This document shows positions 1 to 10,500 of a stretch of 36,957 nucleotides of DNA, one piece after another. Where the stretch lies: assembly GCA_903939515.1 (NCBI GenBank), contig CAJAHH010000059.1, forward strand, positions 1-36,957, given 5' to 3'. The stretch's first letter is position 1, and every line of letters starts with the position of its first letter. A model generated the notes under the pieces. The model searched no databases and was not told where the DNA came from. It saw only the letters and a program-made list of their open reading frames with translations. The position numbers were made by a program, and so were the translations under genes. This DNA is from an uncultured Verrucomicrobiota bacterium. GTDB lineage: Bacteria; Verrucomicrobiota; Verrucomicrobiia; Limisphaerales; UBA9464.

Positions 1-129
1 AAACGAAGACCAAAGCCCTACCAACTGCTCAATTGCCACCGACGCGAATTCCAAGAGATCCGCCACCAGAACCGCTACCGCAAACCCACCTCACCTCAGA
101 ATACCCCAAAAACATTGGTCGCTATCTAA
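1..129 (+). CDS. C-terminal end of a protein entering from the left, transposase-like
   Basis: The first reading frame is open from the window edge to a TAA at 127-129 and gives 42 residues beginning KRRPKPY. This very basic tail (RRPKPY, then QLLNCHRREF and several Arg/Tyr/Asn) resembles the C-terminal end of IS4-type DDE transposases, which often finish shortly after an RRPKP motif. No catalytic part is visible, so this is a resemblance from memory of the family only. No inverted repeat can be confirmed because the element would lie outside the window. Alternative: the tail of an unrelated basic protein. Confidence 0.4.
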   Translation, partial: KRRPKPYQLLNCHRREFQEIRHQNRYRKPTSPQNTPKTLVAI

Positions 130-227
130 CTGCCATTCGGGACCGACCCCAAGGCGATTTGGGGGAAGGGGTGTAGGAGTCCCGGGTTGCTTCGGGGGGC
201 GTGGTCTCGCCATGCTGGGGGTCTAAT

Positions 228-2963
228 ATGTCGAGGCGGCAATACCCGTTCCATCTGATTGAACCCCGGTGGCAGCGGCACTGGGCGGCAGAGCAGACCT
301 TCCGGGCGTGGAACCCGGGAGACCACATTCCGGAATCCCACCCCTTCGGGCTGCGCCATGATCTGGCGGGCCGGGCGGCGGCGGCTTCCGATTTGCCGCC
401 GAAATTCTACATTCTCGACATGTTCCCCTACCCCTCTGGGGCCGGCTTGCATGTCGGGCATCCCGAGGGCTACACGGCGACGGACATCCTCGCGCGGTAT
501 CGCAGAGCCCAGGGCTTCAATGTGCTGCATCCGATGGGCTGGGACTCGTTCGGGCTGCCGGCCGAGCAGTACGCGGTGAAAACCGGGCAACACCCGCGGA
601 TCACCACCGAGACCAACATCGCTAACTTCACGCGCCAAATCCAATCGCTGGGTTTTAGCTACGATTGGTCGCGCGAGTTGGCTACCACCGATCCAGAATA
701 CTTTCGCTGGACCCAGTGGATCTTCCTGAAGATCTACAATTCGTGGTTCAACCCGGCCACAAACAAGGCCGAGCCCATCGAGACGCTGACCTATCCGGCC
801 GACTGCCGGACCGAGGCCCAACAGCGGGCCCATCGCGATTCCAAGCGCTTGGCCTATGTTTGCGAGGCTCCAGTCAATTGGTGCCCTGAGCTGGGAACGG
901 TGCTGGCCAACGAAGAGGTGATCGACGGCAAGAGCGAGGTCGGCGGGTTTCCGGTCGTCCGCAAACCCATGCGCCAGTGGATGCTGCGCATTACCGCCTA
1001 TGCCGAGAAGCTCCTGGCCGACCTGAACACGATCGAGTGGTCCGACTCGCTCAAGGAGATGCAGCGCAACTGGATTGGCCGCAGCGAGGGCGCTGAGGTC
1101 GATTTCCAGGTGGATGGCCAGCCGGAGAAGATCCGGGTGTTCACCACGCGGCCCGATACTTTATTCGGGGCGACTTACATGGTGTTGTCGCCGGAGCACC
1201 GACTCGTCGCGGGCCTCACCACGCCGGCGCAGGCAGCCGCGGTGACGCAGTACCAGCAATTTGCCACCACGAAGTCCGACCTCGAGCGCACCGAACTCGC
1301 CAAAGACAAAACCGGGGTCTGGACCGGCTCCTTTGCCATCAACCCGGTGACCGGGGGAAATATTCCCATTTGGATCGCCGACTACGTCCTCGCGAGCTAC
1401 GGCACCGGAGCCATCATGGCCGTGCCCGCCCACGATGAGCGGGATTTCGAGTTCGCCCAAAAGTTCGGGCTGCCGGTGGTGCAGGTGGTGCAGCCGCCCG
1501 ATGCCAAGACCGAGTGGCAGGGCTTTTGCGATGAGGGAACGGCCGTGAATTCGAGCAGCGCAGAGCTCTCGCTCAACGGACTGCCCACCGCGGAGGCCAA
1601 GCGACAGATCACCGTCTGGTTAGAATCCAAGGGGCTGGGTCAGAAGACGGTCAACTTCAAGCTGCGGGACTGGCTCTTCAGCCGCCAGCGCTACTGGGGA
1701 GAACCCTTTCCGATCCTTTGGCGCACAGACGCTGAGGGCAATCGGTACCACGAGGCACTGCCCGAGACCGCTCTGCCGCTACTGCCGCCGACCCTCGAAG
1801 ACTACAAGCCCACGACCGATGGCCAACCCCCGCTGGCCCGCGCCCACGATTGGTTGCACTTGCCCGACGGATCCATCCGCGAGACCAACACCATGCCGCA
1901 GTGGGCAGGTTCCTGCTGGTATTACCTGCGCTATCTCGACACGAAAAATAAACAGGGCTTCGTCAGCCCGGAGGTCGAGACTTACTGGATGAAGTCCGGG
2001 GGCAAAACCCCAGGCGTGGATCTCTACGTCGGCGGCACTGAACACGCCGTTTTGCACCTGCTGTATGCCCGCTTCTGGCACAAGGTTTTGTTCGACCTGG
2101 GGCAGGTCTCAACCGCCGAGCCCTTCTTCAAGCTGGTGAACCAAGGTCTCATCTTGGGTGAGGATGGGCAAAAGATGTCCAAATCCCGCGGCAACGTGGT
2201 AAACCCGGACGACGTGCTGGTGGAGTACGGGGCCGATGCGTTCCGTCTCTATGAAATGTTCATGGGACCCCTGCAGGACACCAAACCTTGGAACACTCAG
2301 GGAGTGGAAGGCGTGTACCGGTTCCTAGGCCGGGTCTGGCGTCTGTTCGTCGACGAGAAAGCTGAGACGGATTACGAGCAAGCCTCCACGGTCGCCGCCA
2401 GCGGTGAGGCTTCTTCGGAGGAATCGGCCCGACTCCTCGACTTGATCCGCCTTTCGCCGCGGATCTGCGATGAGGCCCCGACCCCGGCCCAGCTCAAGCT
2501 GCTGCACGAGTGCATTCGCAAAGTGACCCACGATCTGGAACACCTGCAGTTCAACACGGCCATTTCGGCCATGATGGTGTTTATCAATGGAGCAATGACC
2601 TGGGAAAACCGCCCGTCGGTGGTCCTCCGATCCTTCCTGCAATTGCTGGCTCCGTTTTCTCCACACTTGGCTGAAGAACTCTGGCAGCGCTTGCACCAGC
2701 ATCAGGGTCTTGCGGTGCCGTCGCTAACTTATGCTCCTTGGCCTGCTTTCGATCCGGCTCTTCTGGTTGAGACCGACATGGAGTTGCCCGTGCAGGTCAA
2801 TGGCAAGCTGCGCGATGTGATCCGCATGCCGGTGGACGCCAGCGCCGCCGAAATCGAGGCAGCCGCGCTCAAGGCCGAGAAAGCACTGCCCTTCCTCGCC
2901 GGCAAGACCGTGAAAAAGGTCATCGTCGTTCCGCGCAAAATGGTCAACGTGGTGGTGGTCTGA
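228..2963 (+). CDS. leuS: Leucyl-tRNA synthetase
   Basis: Class I aminoacyl-tRNA synthetase that charges tRNA-Leu with leucine in the cytoplasm. The start is placed at the ATG at 228 (911 aa), since the protein then begins close to the usual [14 protein letters not shown] opening; an in-frame GTG at 201 would add nine atypical residues. A GGGGG stretch lies just upstream as a weak ribosome site. Visible landmarks are the HIGH-type motif HVGHPEGY within [17 protein letters not shown], the post-transfer editing domain CP1 with [12 protein letters not shown] and [15 protein letters not shown], and the KMSKS loop in [15 protein letters not shown], followed by the anticodon-binding domain. It is slightly longer than the 860-residue E. 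coli enzyme, with an insertion of about 35 residues between WQRHW and the [13 protein letters not shown] region. Two small genes follow closely, suggesting cotranscription. Confidence 0.97.
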   Translation: MSRRQYPFHLIEPRWQRHWAAEQTFRAWNPGDHIPESHPFGLRHDLAGRAAAASDLPPKFYILDMFPYPSGAGLHVGHPEGYTATDILARYRRAQGFNVLHPMGWDSFGLPAEQYAVKTGQHPRITTETNIANFTRQIQSLGFSYDWSRELATTDPEYFRWTQWIFLKIYNSWFNPATNKAEPIETLTYPADCRTEAQQRAHRDSKRLAYVCEAPVNWCPELGTVLANEEVIDGKSEVGGFPVVRKPMRQWMLRITAYAEKLLADLNTIEWSDSLKEMQRNWIGRSEGAEVDFQVDGQPEKIRVFTTRPDTLFGATYMVLSPEHRLVAGLTTPAQAAAVTQYQQFATTKSDLERTELAKDKTGVWTGSFAINPVTGGNIPIWIADYVLASYGTGAIMAVPAHDERDFEFAQKFGLPVVQVVQPPDAKTEWQGFCDEGTAVNSSSAELSLNGLPTAEAKRQITVWLESKGLGQKTVNFKLRDWLFSRQRYWGEPFPILWRTDAEGNRYHEALPETALPLLPPTLEDYKPTTDGQPPLARAHDWLHLPDGSIRETNTMPQWAGSCWYYLRYLDTKNKQGFVSPEVETYWMKSGGKTPGVDLYVGGTEHAVLHLLYARFWHKVLFDLGQVSTAEPFFKLVNQGLILGEDGQKMSKSRGNVVNPDDVLVEYGADAFRLYEMFMGPLQDTKPWNTQGVEGVYRFLGRVWRLFVDEKAETDYEQASTVAASGEASSEESARLLDLIRLSPRICDEAPTPAQLKLLHECIRKVTHDLEHLQFNTAISAMMVFINGAMTWENRPSVVLRSFLQLLAPFSPHLAEELWQRLHQHQGLAVPSLTYAPWPAFDPALLVETDMELPVQVNGKLRDVIRMPVDASAAEIEAAALKAEKALPFLAGKTVKKVIVVPRKMVNVVVV

Positions 2964-2984
2964 GCCGATACACGCCTTGGAAAC

Positions 2985-3152
2985 ATGAAATCGCTGATGA
3001 AACACCTCACCCCAGACGAACTTCGTATCGTCTGGATCCTGACGGCGGTGTTGCTCCTGGGCATCGGTGGCAGAATCTGGATCGTCAGCCAGCCCATGTC
3101 TGCCTCCCGGAGCACCCCAGCCTTCAGTCCTGCATCCGTCCAGACTCCCTGA
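2985..3152 (+). CDS. Small single-pass membrane protein
   Basis: A 55-residue ORF starts 21 nt after the leuS stop, and its TGA is immediately followed by the ATG of the next gene (TGAATG), so translation is probably coupled. The protein begins MKSLMKHLTPDELRIVW and has one hydrophobic helix at about residues 16-28 (IVWILTAVLLLGIGG), then a Ser/Pro-rich tail. The opening (LTPDE followed by a Leu-rich helix) is reminiscent of the N-terminal anchor of ComEA-like proteins, but the helix-hairpin-helix DNA-binding domain is absent. The function is unknown. The tight spacing is the main argument that it is real. Confidence 0.6.
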   Translation: MKSLMKHLTPDELRIVWILTAVLLLGIGGRIWIVSQPMSASRSTPAFSPASVQTP

Positions 3153-3548
3153 ATGGAATCTCAAAGCCCTAAAGACCCGATCGCCGATCTTGTGGCCATC
3201 GATGATCGTTATCACCGGGACGCCTACCTCTTTTTGAGGGATGCCCTAGAGTACTCTCAGCGCATCCTCAAACGGGAAGTCGGTAATAAGACCCGTCACA
3301 TCACCGGCCAAGAATTGCTAGAAGGCATCCGCGAGTTTGCTTTGAAGGAGTACGGACCGATGGCGCTGACCGTGCTTTCAGAATGGGGCATTCAGCGTGC
3401 CGAGGATTTTGGGGAAATCGTCTTCAACATGGTGGAGCACGGCATCCTCTCCAAGACCGAGACCGACTCTCGGAAGGACTTTCAGGGTGGCTACGATTTC
3501 GAGAAGGCCTTCCGCGCCCCCTTCCAGCCGTCGCGTCGAGGGGCTTAA
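3153..3548 (+). CDS. Minf_1886 family protein, Verrucomicrobia/Planctomycetes-restricted
   Basis: A 131-residue soluble protein. It shows the pattern of the Minf_1886 family, which I know as restricted to Verrucomicrobia and Planctomycetes: an Asp-x-Arg-Tyr near the start (DDRYHRDAYLFLRDAL), HITGQELLEGIREFA in the middle, then VLSEWGI, EDFGEIVFNMVEHGIL, and a closing DFQGGYDFEKAF. Length and motif order match the family. No biochemical function is known to me. It follows the 55-aa membrane-protein gene with no gap and is probably in the leuS transcription unit. It is one of the best taxonomic markers in the window. Confidence 0.88.
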   Translation: MESQSPKDPIADLVAIDDRYHRDAYLFLRDALEYSQRILKREVGNKTRHITGQELLEGIREFALKEYGPMALTVLSEWGIQRAEDFGEIVFNMVEHGILSKTETDSRKDFQGGYDFEKAFRAPFQPSRRGA

Positions 3549-3689
3549 CTGGGACACAGTTGGCCCAACATTCCCGACATTCCCAAAACTCGGTACAACT
3601 CGGTACAACTCGGGCATTCAGACTCAACTGCTAGAGCGGGTGGATGGAGGGTAAAACGAGCCCCGGATCCACTCCGCTCCAGTGCCGGC

Positions 3690-3713
3690 AGCCCGGTCAC
3701 GCAAACCCGGGCT
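3690..3713. terminator. GC-rich hairpin between convergent genes
   Basis: AGCCCGG (3690-3696) pairs with CCGGGCT (3707-3713) around a 10-nt loop, 12 bases beyond the carbonic anhydrase stop and between two converging genes. There is no clear U-tract on either side, so it could end or stabilise transcripts without being a textbook rho-independent terminator. The 141 bases to its left hold only a short tandem repetition of ACTCGGTACA (about 3587-3611). Confidence 0.4.
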
Positions 3714-3724
3714 AAGCCTAGTCC

Positions 3725-4390
3725 TTATTCTTCGGGGAACTCGTACGAATAAATCGGATCGAGCGGATGACCTGGTTCCATTTTGGTCACCGTCTTGAGG
3801 CGACCGGTATGGATGTCGTAGACCCATCCATGGAGGGTGGGCTGTTGCCGGCGCTTCCAAGCCAGTTGGACAAAAGAAAGCTCGGCCAGGTTATGGACCT
3901 GCTCGGCCACGTTCAACTCGACCAGGCGTTCGATCCGCAGATCCTCGTCGGCGATACCCTCCAGTTCAACCGCATGGGTTCGGTACACATCCTTGATGTG
4001 ACGAAGCCACTTGTTGATCAATCCGAGGTGCGTCCGGCCCAGTGCGGCCTTTATGCCGCCGCATCCATAGTGGCCACACACGATGATGTGCTTCACCTGC
4101 AACACCTCGACCGCGTATTGCGCCACACTCAGCATGTTGAAATCCGTGTGCACCACCATGTTCGCCACATTGCGGTGGACGAACAGTTCGCCGGGTTCCA
4201 CCCCAGTGACCTCCTCCGCGGGAACCCGGCTGTCCGAGCATCCGATCCATAGGAATTCAGGCTTCTGCCCTCCCGAGTACCGGGTGAAGAAATCGGGCCG
4301 CAGACTCATCTTGTCTGCAACCCAGGCCTGATTGTTGAGCAGCAATCGTTGGTAGCTTTGCATAGACGCTTTAGGTGTGGGTAATGCCAT
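3725..4390 (-). CDS. can: Beta-class carbonic anhydrase
   Basis: Zinc enzyme interconverting CO2 and bicarbonate in the cytoplasm. The start is set at the ATG at 4390 (221 aa, [13 protein letters not shown]) because AGGAG lies six bases before it; a longer in-frame start at 4438 has no such support and would sit deeper in the upstream gene. Zinc ligands are visible: C51-x-D53-x-R55 in GCSDSR, and H107-x2-C110 in CGHYGCGG. The Asp-Arg dyad of the active site is intact. The C-terminal [11 protein letters not shown] is also typical of the family. The gene overlaps the end of the upstream SulP transporter gene by 20 nt, so the two are almost certainly cotranscribed and translationally coupled, which points to a bicarbonate role for the pair. 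Confidence 0.95.
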   Translation of the reverse strand: MALPTPKASMQSYQRLLLNNQAWVADKMSLRPDFFTRYSGGQKPEFLWIGCSDSRVPAEEVTGVEPGELFVHRNVANMVVHTDFNMLSVAQYAVEVLQVKHIIVCGHYGCGGIKAALGRTHLGLINKWLRHIKDVYRTHAVELEGIADEDLRIERLVELNVAEQVHNLAELSFVQLAWKRRQQPTLHGWVYDIHTGRLKTVTKMEPGHPLDPIYSYEFPEE

Positions 4391-5960
4391 GGACTCTCCT
4401 GCACTGAGTTTCGATGCCCCGATGCGGGGCTGATTCACAGAATTCTCGGATCACCTCGACCGCATCATGATCGACATAATAGGCTCTGACTCCATCGATC
4501 ACTAGGCGGGATCCGTCCGGGATTTCCCGCAGGCGAGCCTTGAGTTCCTGCTTATTAACGAAGGTAAGGTCTTTGTTGAGGCGGATGAGAAAATTCTCGC
4601 CATCCTGAACCAAGGTCACAGCGGTGCGAGTGTAGGATCTCATCACAAAGAAGACGCTCACAACCAGGCCGATCAAGATGCCCTTCAGGAGGTCGGTAAA
4701 AACGATTCCCGCCACCGTAATGGCGAAGGGTAGGAATTGAGACCAACCCTCCTTCCAGACCGAACGGATGACAGACCACGAACACAGCTTGTATCCAATT
4801 GACAACAAGATTGCAGCGAGGCAGGCCAAGGGAACCCTATTGAGCACCGTCGGAATTAAAAAGGCCGCCACCAGTAAAAGTAGCCCATGGATGATCGACG
4901 ACAGGCGGGTCTTGGCCCCAGCGTAGATATTGGCAGAAGAACGGACGATCATGGATGTCACCGGCAGCCCTCCGAGAAAGCCAGAAATCAAATTACCAAC
5001 GCCTTGGGCCCGCAACTCCGCATGGAGATCGGATATCCGTTTCACGGGATCGAGCTTGTCGCTGGCCTCCAAGCTCAGGAGGGATTCCAAACTGCCAACA
5101 ATGGCGATGGTCAGGGCGACCTTCCAAACGAGCGGGTCGGCGATGCGGGAGAAATCCGGGAAATGCAACGCCTGCAAGCCTTCTCGTATCGAGCCCATCA
5201 CCGGCAATTCCACCAGATGATGGTTGGCAGCCAACAGCGTCCAGGAGGGAACCATGACTTTGAAGAACTCGTTCAACACCGTGCCCAGAACCACACAAAT
5301 CAAGGACGCAGGAACCAGCCGGGTCCAGGCTCGGCGTTTGATCACCGGATGATTCCAACCAAAGAGAATTATCAGAGAAACCCCGCTGATAAGGATGGCT
5401 CCCCAGTTGATGGAGCTCACCGACTTGGAAACTTCGTTGAACGTGTTCAGATGGTCTGCCTGCTGAAAGCTCTCATCACCAATGAAGTCGTTGTCATCAC
5501 CCATGGCGTGGGGGATCTGCTTCAAGATGATCACAATGCCGATGCCGGACAGCATCCCCTTAATTACCATGTTGGGAATAAAGTCGCCGACCACTCCGGC
5601 TCGGAGCAGTCCAATAGCAATTTGCATTGCGCCGGACAGGAGCACCGACAGCGTGAAGGCCTCGAAGGCTTTCAACTCCTGAATTGCATTGAGCGCGATC
5701 ATAGCCAGGCCTGCGGCAGGACCACTGACACTGAGTTCAGATCCGGAAAGGAGCGCCACGATCACACCACCAACCACGCCTGCGATGACGCCGCTCAACA
5801 AGGGCGCCCCCGAGGCCAGCGCCACGCCCAGGCACAGCGGCAATGCGACCAGGAACACCACGATGCCGGCGGAAACATCGACACGGGCGTGATCTAGAAC
5901 CGGCAATCTCAGACCAAACCAAGACCGGGGAACTTTTCCTGAAGCCTGCTGGTTAACCAT
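4371..5960 (-). CDS. SulP family anion (bicarbonate/sulfate) transporter with STAS domain
   Basis: A 529-residue inner-membrane protein. Residues about 20-420 contain roughly ten to twelve hydrophobic segments. The N-terminal hallmark of the SulP/SLC26 family is visible ([20 protein letters not shown] followed by [14 protein letters not shown]). Residues about 430-520 form a short STAS-like domain ([21 protein letters not shown], then [23 protein letters not shown]). SulP proteins carry sulfate, bicarbonate or other anions. Substrate cannot be read directly, but the 20-nt overlap with a carbonic anhydrase gene favours bicarbonate, as known for BicA-type transporters and SulP-carbonic anhydrase pairs. 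Only a weak GAG lies upstream of the ATG. Confidence 0.92.
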   Translation of the reverse strand: MVNQQASGKVPRSWFGLRLPVLDHARVDVSAGIVVFLVALPLCLGVALASGAPLLSGVIAGVVGGVIVALLSGSELSVSGPAAGLAMIALNAIQELKAFEAFTLSVLLSGAMQIAIGLLRAGVVGDFIPNMVIKGMLSGIGIVIILKQIPHAMGDDNDFIGDESFQQADHLNTFNEVSKSVSSINWGAILISGVSLIILFGWNHPVIKRRAWTRLVPASLICVVLGTVLNEFFKVMVPSWTLLAANHHLVELPVMGSIREGLQALHFPDFSRIADPLVWKVALTIAIVGSLESLLSLEASDKLDPVKRISDLHAELRAQGVGNLISGFLGGLPVTSMIVRSSANIYAGAKTRLSSIIHGLLLLVAAFLIPTVLNRVPLACLAAILLSIGYKLCSWSVIRSVWKEGWSQFLPFAITVAGIVFTDLLKGILIGLVVSVFFVMRSYTRTAVTLVQDGENFLIRLNKDLTFVNKQELKARLREIPDGSRLVIDGVRAYYVDHDAVEVIREFCESAPHRGIETQCRRVHGITHT

Positions 5961-6244
5961 ATCTCATAACTATGGTTTCCAAAATCAGTCTACTTGTCTC
6001 CAAAAATAGTACACCCAGTAGCCCTCAGAGATTCAACCCAACCGATCGGACTGAAAGTGGATGCAATGCGAGCCGGCAAAAGGGGGTGATTCTGGAATTT
6101 TCCCTATCCCACTCTTTCTCGGTTGATCGACATTCCGACTTCGGCGGCAGCACCCACATCTGCCTCGGCATGAACCGAGCACGGCTCCATGCTTCACTTG
6201 CCCAAAGTTAGCCACTGGGTATGTAGGCCCGCCTTTCAATCGCC

Positions 6245-7303
6245 ATGCGAATTCCTCACTACACCGCCTCCGCCGATTTCACGCGATTCGTACGGGCAAT
6301 GCCCAAGACCGAGACCCACCTGCATCTCGAAGGTTCTACCCCCATCGAACTGCTGCGGGAACTCGAGCCGAAACGCTTCAGCACTCCCCCTCCCATCTGG
6401 GCTCCGGAATTCCGGTACACGAGTTTCGATCAGTTCATGGGGCTGTACGACGAGTACTGCATGAACTTCTACCGGTCGGCCCAGCGCTACCACGATGCGG
6501 CCAAGATCGTCTTGGCCACCTGTGCCGAACAGGGCACCCGCTACGTGGAGATGAGCTTCCACCTGCCAAGGCTGGCCGCGGTGAAAGGCTCCGGCCCAGA
6601 AGTTCTGGCCGCCATACGCGAGGCGGCCCCTCCGGGTCTGGAGGTTCGGATCTTTGCTGGCCTGTGTCACAACGACTACGCCATGCACGGCGCTCTGATC
6701 GAGGCGGCGCTGGGTTGGGACGACCTCGCTGGCATCGACCTGCACGGACCGGAGTACTGGCGGATGGAAACCTGGAGTATCGACGTTTGGCGGCGGGCGC
6801 AAGCGGCCGGCAAGTCGACCAAGGCCCACGCCGGCGAATTCATGCCGCCCCCCTTCGTGCGCTGGATTCTCGACAACCTCGGCGTCCGTCGGATCGAGCA
6901 CGGGGTGCGCTCGATAGAGGATCCGGAGCTGGTGCGTCATTTGGCCCGTCAACGCATCACTCTGGATGTCTGCCCGATGAGCAACGTGAAGCTCGATGTG
7001 CAAGGAGTCCCCTGCATGGCCGCCCACCCCATCCGAGCCCTCTTCGACGCCGGTGTGCCTGTCACCCTTAACTCTGAAGACACCTTCTTCTTCGGAAATC
7101 GATTGGAAGAGGAGTACTTCGCGCTCCATCAGGAACTGGGTTTTTCAAAGGCGGAGCTGGCGCGAATCGCTCTGAACGGCATCGAAATCGCCCTATTAAG
7201 CCCAGAGAAAAAACAGGCGCTAGTGGCCGAGTGGCGGACCTTTGTGGCAGCCGAGTCCCTGGACCTAGCGATCGCCGAGGGTTCAAACCGCTTCGTGGGA
7301 TGA
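6245..7303 (+). CDS. Adenosine deaminase family metal-dependent hydrolase
   Basis: A 352-residue amidohydrolase-superfamily protein, expected to deaminate a purine nucleoside or base (adenosine, adenine or a modified form) using one metal ion. Visible motifs are H25-x-H27 in KTETHLHLEGS, the H195-AGE198 motif holding the metal-binding His and the catalytic Glu, H219 in RIEHG, CPMSN, and a C-terminal LNSED. In characterised adenosine deaminases the last motif is normally T/S-D-D, with the first Asp binding zinc; here it reads E278-D279. Length fits the family. It stands alone, with a 284-base gap on the left in which I see no gene. The exact substrate is not decidable from sequence alone. Confidence 0.85.
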   Translation: MRIPHYTASADFTRFVRAMPKTETHLHLEGSTPIELLRELEPKRFSTPPPIWAPEFRYTSFDQFMGLYDEYCMNFYRSAQRYHDAAKIVLATCAEQGTRYVEMSFHLPRLAAVKGSGPEVLAAIREAAPPGLEVRIFAGLCHNDYAMHGALIEAALGWDDLAGIDLHGPEYWRMETWSIDVWRRAQAAGKSTKAHAGEFMPPPFVRWILDNLGVRRIEHGVRSIEDPELVRHLARQRITLDVCPMSNVKLDVQGVPCMAAHPIRALFDAGVPVTLNSEDTFFFGNRLEEEYFALHQELGFSKAELARIALNGIEIALLSPEKKQALVAEWRTFVAAESLDLAIAEGSNRFVG

Positions 7304-7515
7304 GTTTTCCATGGCCACGGGCCGGTGTGTGCCGTGTGGGTTGGGTACAACCTCGGGTGGGACATACCGGCACCCCAAGCGTTCTGAAGGAACGTTGTAT
7401 GACACTCGGTCCGTCCCTGAGTTCGAGAAACGAGGAGGACTTCTCCTCATGGGGCGCTCACGGGATGCCCGACAGCGCCTTGTGAACCGACAGATCAACG
7501 TCTAGCCTTCAGCTC

Positions 7516-10500
7516 ATGCTTCTCCGTGGATGGATCGCGGGCTTTGTCGTGGCGTTGAGCTGTCTCATCTCCGCCACCGCGCAAGACGCCCGGTTCATCC
7601 GACTGCGCAATTCCACGGTCACCACCCCGCCTGCACCCAATTCCAAAGCTCGGGCCGCCGCCGTGACGGCCGGAAAACCTCCCGTCTCTGGCCTGTTCCT
7701 CATCCAGTTGGAGGGCCCCCTCTCAGCCGAACACCGTGAAACCCTGCAGTCCAAACGGCTGCGCCTGCTAAGCCCAGTTCCGGACGACTCCTTTGTTTGC
7801 CACCTCGACGCGGCCTCGACGGCGGAAATCCGGGCCATTCCGTTCGTCCGGTGGCTGGGCGAGTACCAACCCGAATGGCGAATGGACCGCCGCCTGACCG
7901 CCGCGATGGCCGCCGAGCCCCGAGTCCCCCGAAACATCCGCCTGCTGCTCAGACCTCAGACCCCGCCCGCAGCATTGATTTCAGCGCTGCGCCAGTTCAG
8001 CGGGCCCGTCCACCGCACCGAGACCGCCTTCGGTATCTTTCTGGGTGGCACGACCAGTCCCGGGCGCATCCTGGAGCTAGCGCGATCGGAGACGGTGCTG
8101 TGGATTGAGCCTGCGGGCCGAATGAAGCTCGTGGATGAGATCGCCACCGAGAGCCTGATGGGCGATGACGGCACTCCCGGAAAACCCGCCCAAGTCCACA
8201 ATTTGGGCTTTGATGGACGCGGGGTCACCGTCGCGGTCGCCGACTCCGGCCTCGACACGGGTGAAACCGAGACCATGCACCAGGATCTCAACGGACGGGT
8301 GGATGCCTTCTTTGCCTACGGCGGCCTGGAGGATGCCTCCGACGAACACAGCCACGGCACGCACTGCGCCGGAATCGTGGCCGGCAGCGGTGCCATTGGC
8401 ACCCAAGATGACAACGGTTACCTCTGGGGCTTGGGCGTGGCTCCCGGAGCGCACCTCGTGGCCCAGCGACTTTTTGACGGAGCCGGTGAGTACTACGCGC
8501 CTCCCAGCTACGAGGCGTTGACCCGAGACGCCGTCCGTAGCGGCGCTTACGTGGGTTCCAACTCCTGGGGTGACGACACGCAAGGGCGCTACGACCTCAG
8601 CGCCGCTGAATTTGATGCGCTCGTGCGGGACGCCGATTCACGGACTCCTGGAGAACAACCCTACATCCTCGAATTCAGCGCCGGCAATTCAGGACCCGGT
8701 GAGCAAACCATCGGTTCACCGGCCGTGGCCAAAAACGTGATCGCCACTGGCGCTTGCCAGAACGACCGCTTTGATTTGGCGCTCTATGCGGAGGGGTCTG
8801 AGACCATGGCCGACTTCTCCAGCCGCGGTCCGGCTGAAGACGGCCGCATCAAACCCGACATCACCGCACCGGGCACCTGGATCGCCTCGCTCAAAAGCCA
8901 ATTCGCCAGCGACGCCAATGCCTGGCTCGGGATCGACGAGAACTACCTTTTTCAAGGGGGCACCTCCCAGGCAGGTCCGCATGTCAGCGGGGCCTGCGCG
9001 GTGTTTGTGCAATGGTACCGAGAGACCCAAGGTGGACTCACCCCATCGCCCGCTCTGGTGAAGGCCTCACTCATTAATTCGGCCGTGGACATGACTTCGG
9101 GCGAAGTGCCCGTCGACACCGACGATGAGGAGGCCGGCACCATGCTGGTGGTCGGCGGCACACCCCCGGTTCCCAACAATGACGAGGGATGGGGTCGATG
9201 CGATGTGGCCGCGCTCATCACCGGGGAGCGCCGCTTTAATTTCACCGATCAAGGAATCGAGCTGAAAACGGGAGCCTTCTGGGAAAAACGACTCATCGTG
9301 GGGGCTGACGATGCGCTGAAAGTCACCCTCGCCTACACCGATGTGCCTGGACTGCCCGCGGCCATCCCGGCCTTGGTCAACGACCTGGACCTAGAGGTGG
9401 TCTCGCCCGATGGCCGCATCTTCCGGGGCAACGCCTTCCTCGATGGCGAATCCATGGCCGACACCGCTGAAGGCGACCGAATCAACAACGTGGAAGGCGT
9501 TTGGATTAGCAATCCGGCCGCCGGCGAATGGATCCTCCGAGTACGAGCCCAACGGGTGCTCCAAGATGTCCACGGCCGGACCAATGCCACGCCCGAGCAA
9601 GACTTCGCCCTAGTGGCCTCCGGCCAAATCCCCTTCCCCGGCGAGGGAGTGGTTTCATGGGACAAGGAAACCTATCCGGCCCCGTCCGCCGCCCAAATTC
9701 GACTGGTAGACACCGATTTGCGCAATCAGGCCAGCGCCACGGTCACCGTTGCCTCCGATTCGCAGCCAGTCCCGCTGACCCTCACCCTCCTGCCCAGTGG
9801 CACGGGCGGCAGTTTCACTGGGGCCGTATCGCTGGTCACCTCACCGAAGGCGGGCAGCCTGACGGTGGCCAACGGAAACACGCTCACCATTTCGTACACC
9901 GACGCCTCGCCGGCGGGCCTCCGCACTCGGAGCGCCACCATCGACCTCGACCCGCCCGTGCTCGATTCCGTCCGGGCCATCCAGCGTTTTGGTCGGACCA
10001 CCTTGCGTTTCAACGCCAGCGAACCGGTGAGATCGGTCGCGGTCATTAACCCGATCAACGGACCCGCCTTCACTGTGACGAATGCCTTCTTCCGCACCTC
10101 ACCCGAGCTGTTCCTGCCAGAATTGGTACCGGACCAGATTTACCGCTACTTCATCGTGGCGACGGACGGCGCTGGAAACGTGCAGACCAACGACAACGCA
10201 GGGCGGTACTACTTCTTTACAGCGACCCGGCCGGCGAAGGCCCTTTTGCTGTATTCGCCCGAGACCACCTTCGAGCAACTGAACCTGCCCTTCCCCGAGA
10301 TCGAGCACTGGACCCAACCCCTCGACGCCCTCGGCATCGATTACGAAGTCTGGAACTTTGCCGAGACCAACACCGTCCCTTCCGCCGCCCTGCTCTCCGC
10401 ATACCGCGTGGTCCTCTGGCGTCCCGAAGATCTGGCCACCCTGCCCGCAGGCTTGGCCTCCGGACTGTCGGCCTATGTCGCCGGTGGGGGAGCGCTCTTC

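Noticed and set aside
4887-5897. 336-residue plus-strand frame opposite the SulP gene
   Set aside because: It is complementary to a well-supported transporter gene and has a Gln/His-rich composition typical of an antisense shadow.
6033-6239. Small frames in the gap between the SulP and deaminase genes
   Set aside because: No ribosome site, no family resemblance, and both strands are open at similar length.
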